A stretch of DNA of 33,699 bases from JALYGK01 sp036259835 (GTDB lineage Bacteria > Actinomycetota > UBA4738). Made by a program: the position numbers and the translations under genes. Shown here piece after piece: positions 30,560 to 33,699 of this stretch; within the stretch, counting starts at the first letter, position 1; every line of letters starts with the position of its first letter. Under the pieces are notes generated by a model that was given only the letters and a program-made list of their open reading frames with translations, was not told the origin of the DNA and searched no databases. The stretch is taken from positions 1 through 33,699 of the forward strand of contig DATABA010000053.1 in the NCBI GenBank assembly GCA_036259835.1, in the 5' to 3' direction.

Positions 30560-31678
30560 ATGCGTTTCTCGATGCGGAATCGCGAAATGGCCCGGATTGC
30601 CGGGGTCGTCCTGGTCGCCGCCACGTTGACGGCCCTGCCGTCCGGGACGGCTCAGGCCACCAGCCACCTCAAGGCGACCCCCATTGCAAGCGGCCTTGCA
30701 TTTCCGGCGGGATTCACCTTCGCCCCGAACGGAACCATCTTCTACGGGGAGCGCTTGACCGGGCGAATTCGAATCTTCAATCCGGCCAACTCCTCGAACC
30801 GGGTCTTCTTCAGGATCTCGAATGTCGTCACCTCCGGAGAGCAAGGACTCCTTGGAGTCGCGCTCCATCCCAACTACCCGACGACGCCGTACGTGTACGC
30901 GAGCGTGGTCAGGTCCGTATCGGGGGTTCCGAGGAACCAGATCGTGCGGATCCGGAACTCCGGCGGTACCGGCTCCGGGATGACGGTGATCTACAACGGT
31001 GGCGGAAGGTCGAACACACATCACGTGGGAGGCCGCATTCTGTTCGGGCCGGACGGAATGCTCTACCTCGTGGTGGGAGACAAGGGAGTTCCATCCAACG
31101 CGCAGAATTTGGGAAAGCTCGCAGGGAAGGTGCTTCGGATGTTGCCGAGCGGCGGCGTCCCGTCGGACAACCCGTTTTCGAGTCGCGTGTACGCGTACGG
31201 GATTCGGAACTCGTTCGGGTTGGCCTTCGATCCGTCCACGGACGACCTGTGGGAGACGGAAAACGGGCCAGGTTGCAACGACGAAACGAACCCGATCATT
31301 CCAGGAGGAAACTACGCGTGGGGACCTTCGGCGACGTGCAGCACGCCCCCCAGTCCCCCCGCGAACACGAACCAGGACGGCCCCAACCGGATCATGCCGG
31401 CGACGTTCTACTCACCGTCGCCGCGGCTGCCCGCTCTGACCGGCATCGTCTTCTGCGACACCTGCGGGCTCGGGGCGGCGAGTGAGGGGCACGCGTTCAT
31501 GGGAGCGTGGAACCACGGCAACATCAGAGAGCTCACGCTTGACTCCACGCGAACGGACGTCACATCGGATGTCGTGGCGTACGTCCATAATTCCGGAGTG
31601 CTCTCGCTGGAGCGAGCCCCGAACGGGGCCATCTACTTCAGCGACGCGGACCAGATCTTCAAGCTCGAGCTGGCCTAG
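30560..31678 (+). CDS. Secreted PQQ-dependent sugar dehydrogenase (soluble GDH-like)
   Basis: A 372-residue exported beta-propeller. Residues 1-33 form a signal peptide (basic start, ARIAGVVLVAATLTALPS, cleavage near AQA). The mature protein has the GSDH-family landmarks in order: GLAFPAGFTFAPNGTIFYGERLTGRI, GEQGLLGVALHPNY, NTHHVGGRILFGPDGMLYLVVGD (PQQ-site His region), AYGIRNSFGLAFDP, ETENGPGCNDE and GGNYAWGP. A CDTCG loop near residue 296 may form a disulphide. It would oxidise an extracellular sugar or polyol with PQQ as cofactor; no PQQ synthesis genes are in the window. A truncated acyltransferase begins nine bases after its stop. Confidence 0.86.
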   Translation: MRFSMRNREMARIAGVVLVAATLTALPSGTAQATSHLKATPIASGLAFPAGFTFAPNGTIFYGERLTGRIRIFNPANSSNRVFFRISNVVTSGEQGLLGVALHPNYPTTPYVYASVVRSVSGVPRNQIVRIRNSGGTGSGMTVIYNGGGRSNTHHVGGRILFGPDGMLYLVVGDKGVPSNAQNLGKLAGKVLRMLPSGGVPSDNPFSSRVYAYGIRNSFGLAFDPSTDDLWETENGPGCNDETNPIIPGGNYAWGPSATCSTPPSPPANTNQDGPNRIMPATFYSPSPRLPALTGIVFCDTCGLGAASEGHAFMGAWNHGNIRELTLDSTRTDVTSDVVAYVHNSGVLSLERAPNGAIYFSDADQIFKLELA

Positions 31679-31687
31679 AGGAGCACC

Positions 31688-31831
31688 GTGACGAGCCGAC
31701 TCGATGAGTTGGCCGAGTCTACGCCGGCGACACGCGACCGCTACGTCGACTTTCTTCGAGGCGCCTCAATCGTGGCTGTCGTGTTCGGCCACTGGTTCAT
31801 CTCGTTTCTGCGGAGACCAGGTCGGCAATGA
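31688..31831 (+). pseudogene. Truncated acyltransferase-3 (OafA/YrhL-type) N-terminal remnant
   Basis: A GTG with GAGGAG five bases upstream opens TPATRDRYVDFLRGASIVAVVFGHW, the first helix of acyltransferase-3 membrane proteins with its catalytic-region His. After 47 codons the frame stops inside the 3' end of the oppositely oriented sortase gene; 35 bases are shared. The remaining 300 or more residues of the family are absent. A deletion or rearrangement that joined the two genes here is the simplest reading. Confidence 0.7.
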
Positions 31832-33699
31832 CCACCAGCCGCTTTTCGGCCGAGAAAAGCGGCGAGCAGGTCGTCAACGCGAGGCTGGGTCGGCGGGTCT
31901 GTCGAAGGACCGATACATCGGTCGGTTCGACCTCTCGGGACGAGCGAACCTCGTAACGGAACGTGCCGCGCTTCGTTTCGAGGACAATGGCGTCGCCGGG
32001 TCGGAGCTTGTCGAGAGACAGGAACGGCTGCTGGTAGGTCGTCCGGTGTCCGGCGATGCCGACGCGGCCCGACGGATCCCACGGCATGGCCGTCTCGCGG
32101 TAGTGACCCGGTCCCTTCTGAAGCTGTTCGGGTCCCGTCCCCTCCACCACCATCATGTCGACTTCCAGTCGCGGGATCCGAATGGCTCCGATCGGAGACC
32201 CCAGCGCAATGGATCGCCGGATGCCGTGGCGGTTCACGTCATCCGAGACGGCGAAGTCCTCGCGAAGCTGCGCCTGCGCTCGCGCCGTACCGATGCCGCT
32301 TCCCCACACCATCCATCCGAGGTGCCCGACGATCAGGACGCCACATACCAGGGTGGCCATTCCGAGCCTCGACGCCCGGGTCGGTGTCAGGCCCAGCGTC
32401 TGGGTGATCGGAGGGCTCGCGCTCCACGCGCGATCGAACCCACGGTCATCTGGGAGCCGGGCTTTCTTCAGTCTGGATGAGGAACGCCGCTTCGCTTCGG
32501 ATCGGCGAAGGAGGAAGGGCAGAGCCATCAGACAAGCGCCGACCGCGAGCAGACCAACGGCGATCGCTCCCATTCGGTCGAAGCCGAATCCCGTGTAGGC
32601 GAGGCGCCGAGAGCTGGGGCGAGTCGGCGTCGAATCGTCGTCCGCATCAGTACCGTCGTCGGGCGGGCCCGGATCCTCCAGCGCTGCGACGTCGTTATCC
32701 TCGTTGTTCAGAACATCCGGGTCAGCGGTCGCCGATGACACCGACGCGGCGTTCTCGACGCTGGAGCTCAGGCCGCCATCGACTTGAACCACCAGGTTGA
32801 GCGTCATTGCGGCGTCGACGGCGAGGTCGCCGGCACGTTCGCAGGTGACCACGGTGCCGGCTGCCGAGCAGTCCCAACCGGTGCCCGACGCAGAGACGAA
32901 CGTCAGCCCGGGGGGAAGCTCATCCGTAACAACGATGGGGCCTTCGGCCGGATCGGGGCCGGCGTTCAAGATCTCGATGACGTACGTCGCGGTGACGCCC
33001 GCCGTGAGGTTCCCCGTATGGGACTTCGCCAGCACCAGGTCAGCCTGTGGCTCGGCCGGCGCGGCCTGGACGTCGACGCTCTCTGTGTCCTCGTTGTTCG
33101 ATGGGTCCGGATCATGCACCGAGGAGAGGACCTCGGCGGTGTTGTCGAATGTGCCGGCCGCTGCTGCCGACACCTCGAGCGAAATGGTGGCGCTGTTTCC
33201 GGCCGCGATTGTTCCGAGGGAGCAGACCACCACGTCGGCGAGCTCGGCGCAGCTTCCCTGGCTCGGCTCGGCCGAGATGAAGGACATACCGTTGGGGAGG
33301 ACGTCGGCCACCTGGACCTCCGTGGCCGGCGACGGTCCCAAGTTCGAGACAGTGATGGTGTAGATGAACGGTGACCCGACCTGGACCGAACCGGCCGGCG
33401 CCGCCTTGGTCACCGACAGATCGGCTGACGGATCTACATCTGTGGCGTCCTGCGCGGTGTTGTTCCCGTCATCCGGGTCGGGGGTGGGGGAGTCGACCGA
33501 GGCGGTATTGGTGACTGAGGGCGCGGCGGCGGCCCCCACATCGACGGTGACGGAGAACGAAGCGCTGTCGCCCGCCACAAGGTCACCGGCGTGGGTGCAG
33601 GTGAGGTCCTGGCCGACGGCGGAACAGCTCCACCCGGTCCCGGAGAACGAGTCGTAGGTCAGACCGGCGGGCAGCGTGTCCGTCACCGTGATCGGTCCC
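31797..33699 (-). CDS. DUF11-repeat surface protein, LAYTG sorting signal and sortase domain in one chain (5' end outside window)
   Basis: The frame is open to the right edge, so the N-terminus is missing. Visible parts in order: at least three DUF11 repeats (each with VTDxLPxGLTF-type and VTCxxG-type strands, and NTAxV turns); an acidic Pro/Asp/Thr linker; the sorting signal RRLAYTG (LAYTG at 32589-32603), a hydrophobic helix and RRSEAKRR; a 30-residue basic linker; a second membrane helix (ATLVCGVLIVGHLGWMVWG); then a sortase domain with IRIPRLEVDMMVVEG, GIAGHRTTY (His), TTCSP (catalytic Cys, codon 31866-31868) and EKRLVVIAD (Arg). LAxTG is the class E motif and the domain resembles class E. 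Normally substrate and enzyme are separate genes. The topology is consistent: both outer domains would face outside. Confidence 0.86.
   Translation of the reverse strand, partial: GPITVTDTLPAGLTYDSFSGTGWSCSAVGQDLTCTHAGDLVAGDSASFSVTVDVGAAAAPSVTNTASVDSPTPDPDDGNNTAQDATDVDPSADLSVTKAAPAGSVQVGSPFIYTITVSNLGPSPATEVQVADVLPNGMSFISAEPSQGSCAELADVVVCSLGTIAAGNSATISLEVSAAAAGTFDNTAEVLSSVHDPDPSNNEDTESVDVQAAPAEPQADLVLAKSHTGNLTAGVTATYVIEILNAGPDPAEGPIVVTDELPPGLTFVSASGTGWDCSAAGTVVTCERAGDLAVDAAMTLNLVVQVDGGLSSSVENAASVSSATADPDVLNNEDNDVAALEDPGPPDDGTDADDDSTPTRPSSRRLAYTGFGFDRMGAIAVGLLAVGACLMALPFLLRRSEAKRRSSSRLKKARLPDDRGFDRAWSASPPITQTLGLTPTRASRLGMATLVCGVLIVGHLGWMVWGSGIGTARAQAQLREDFAVSDDVNRHGIRRSIALGSPIGAIRIPRLEVDMMVVEGTGPEQLQKGPGHYRETAMPWDPSGRVGIAGHRTTYQQPFLSLDKLRPGDAIVLETKRGTFRYEVRSSREVEPTDVSVLRQTRRPSLALTTCSPLFSAEKRLVVIADLVSAETR
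31839..31862. repeat. Perfect 9-bp inverted repeat at the acyltransferase/sortase junction
   Basis: CCGCTTTTC and GAAAAGCGG are perfect complements around a six-base loop. It lies eight bases beyond the stop of the truncated acyltransferase and inside the sortase coding frame. It has no T-run beyond the internal TTTT, so it is at best a weak terminator for plus-strand transcription, or a site related to the junction. Confidence 0.55.

Noticed and set aside
1..33699. CRISPR array, phage or insertion sequence
   Set aside because: No regularly spaced repeats, transposase, integrase, capsid or terminase-like frames were found on either strand.

Overview
The window looks like a high-GC chromosomal segment of an actinobacterium or a deep-branching relative. 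Pointers are a class E-type sortase, TANNNT -10 elements placed 6-7 bases before start codons (leaderless genes), many GTG/TTG starts, MenA-type prenyltransferase chemistry with several flavin split-barrel proteins, and DUF11 cell-wall repeats. No transposase, integrase, phage gene, CRISPR array, rRNA or intact tRNA was found. The phylum is inferred from gene content only.

Left part (1-7.3 kb), stress and redox genes: a cut-off KaiC/RecA-fold protein lacking a recognisable Walker A; a Gre-type RNA polymerase factor with an overlapping small zinc-finger protein; a DUF2935 ferritin-like protein; a transaldolase-family enzyme; an orphan NuoF-like flavin/Fe-S protein; a universal stress protein; then a tight run of a helical-bundle protein, a thioredoxin-fold protein, a DUF2182 membrane protein and a PQ-loop protein. 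Two copies of one palindromic element sit at the KaiC-like/Gre start region and in front of the universal stress gene. The run ends in a tRNA 3'-end-like fragment preceded by a tandem 11-bp repeat.

Middle (7.3-16 kb), mostly single accessory genes: a membrane-anchored protein, a SAM methyltransferase, two VOC proteins, a YihY/BrkB membrane protein, a three-gene minus-strand cluster with DUF2231, an MDR oxidoreductase, a lipoprotein with two complete type-1 copper sites, and a YdeI/OmdA protein.

Signalling block (15.6-23.5 kb): a minus-strand chain of five genes, every junction overlapping (MinD/ParA-like ATPase, APC-type permease with large soluble ends, receiver/coiled-coil protein, stand-alone cyclic-nucleotide-binding domain, DinB-like protein). 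It is divergent from a 1031-residue hybrid histidine kinase (GAF-GAF-HisKA-HATPase-REC-REC-HPt). I consider this the best candidate for an undescribed multi-component system.

Right part (23.5-33.7 kb): three flavin split-barrel modules, one fused to a UbiA/MenA-type prenyltransferase; a small orphan protein; an AlkZ-like winged-helix protein paired with a stand-alone OLD-type TOPRIM protein; a ChrA chromate transporter without a normal start codon; a serine hydrolase; a secreted PQQ sugar dehydrogenase followed by a truncated acyltransferase; and, at the edge, one polypeptide joining DUF11 repeats, an LAYTG sorting signal and a complete sortase domain. Enzyme and sorting signal in the same chain is the most striking single-gene architecture here.
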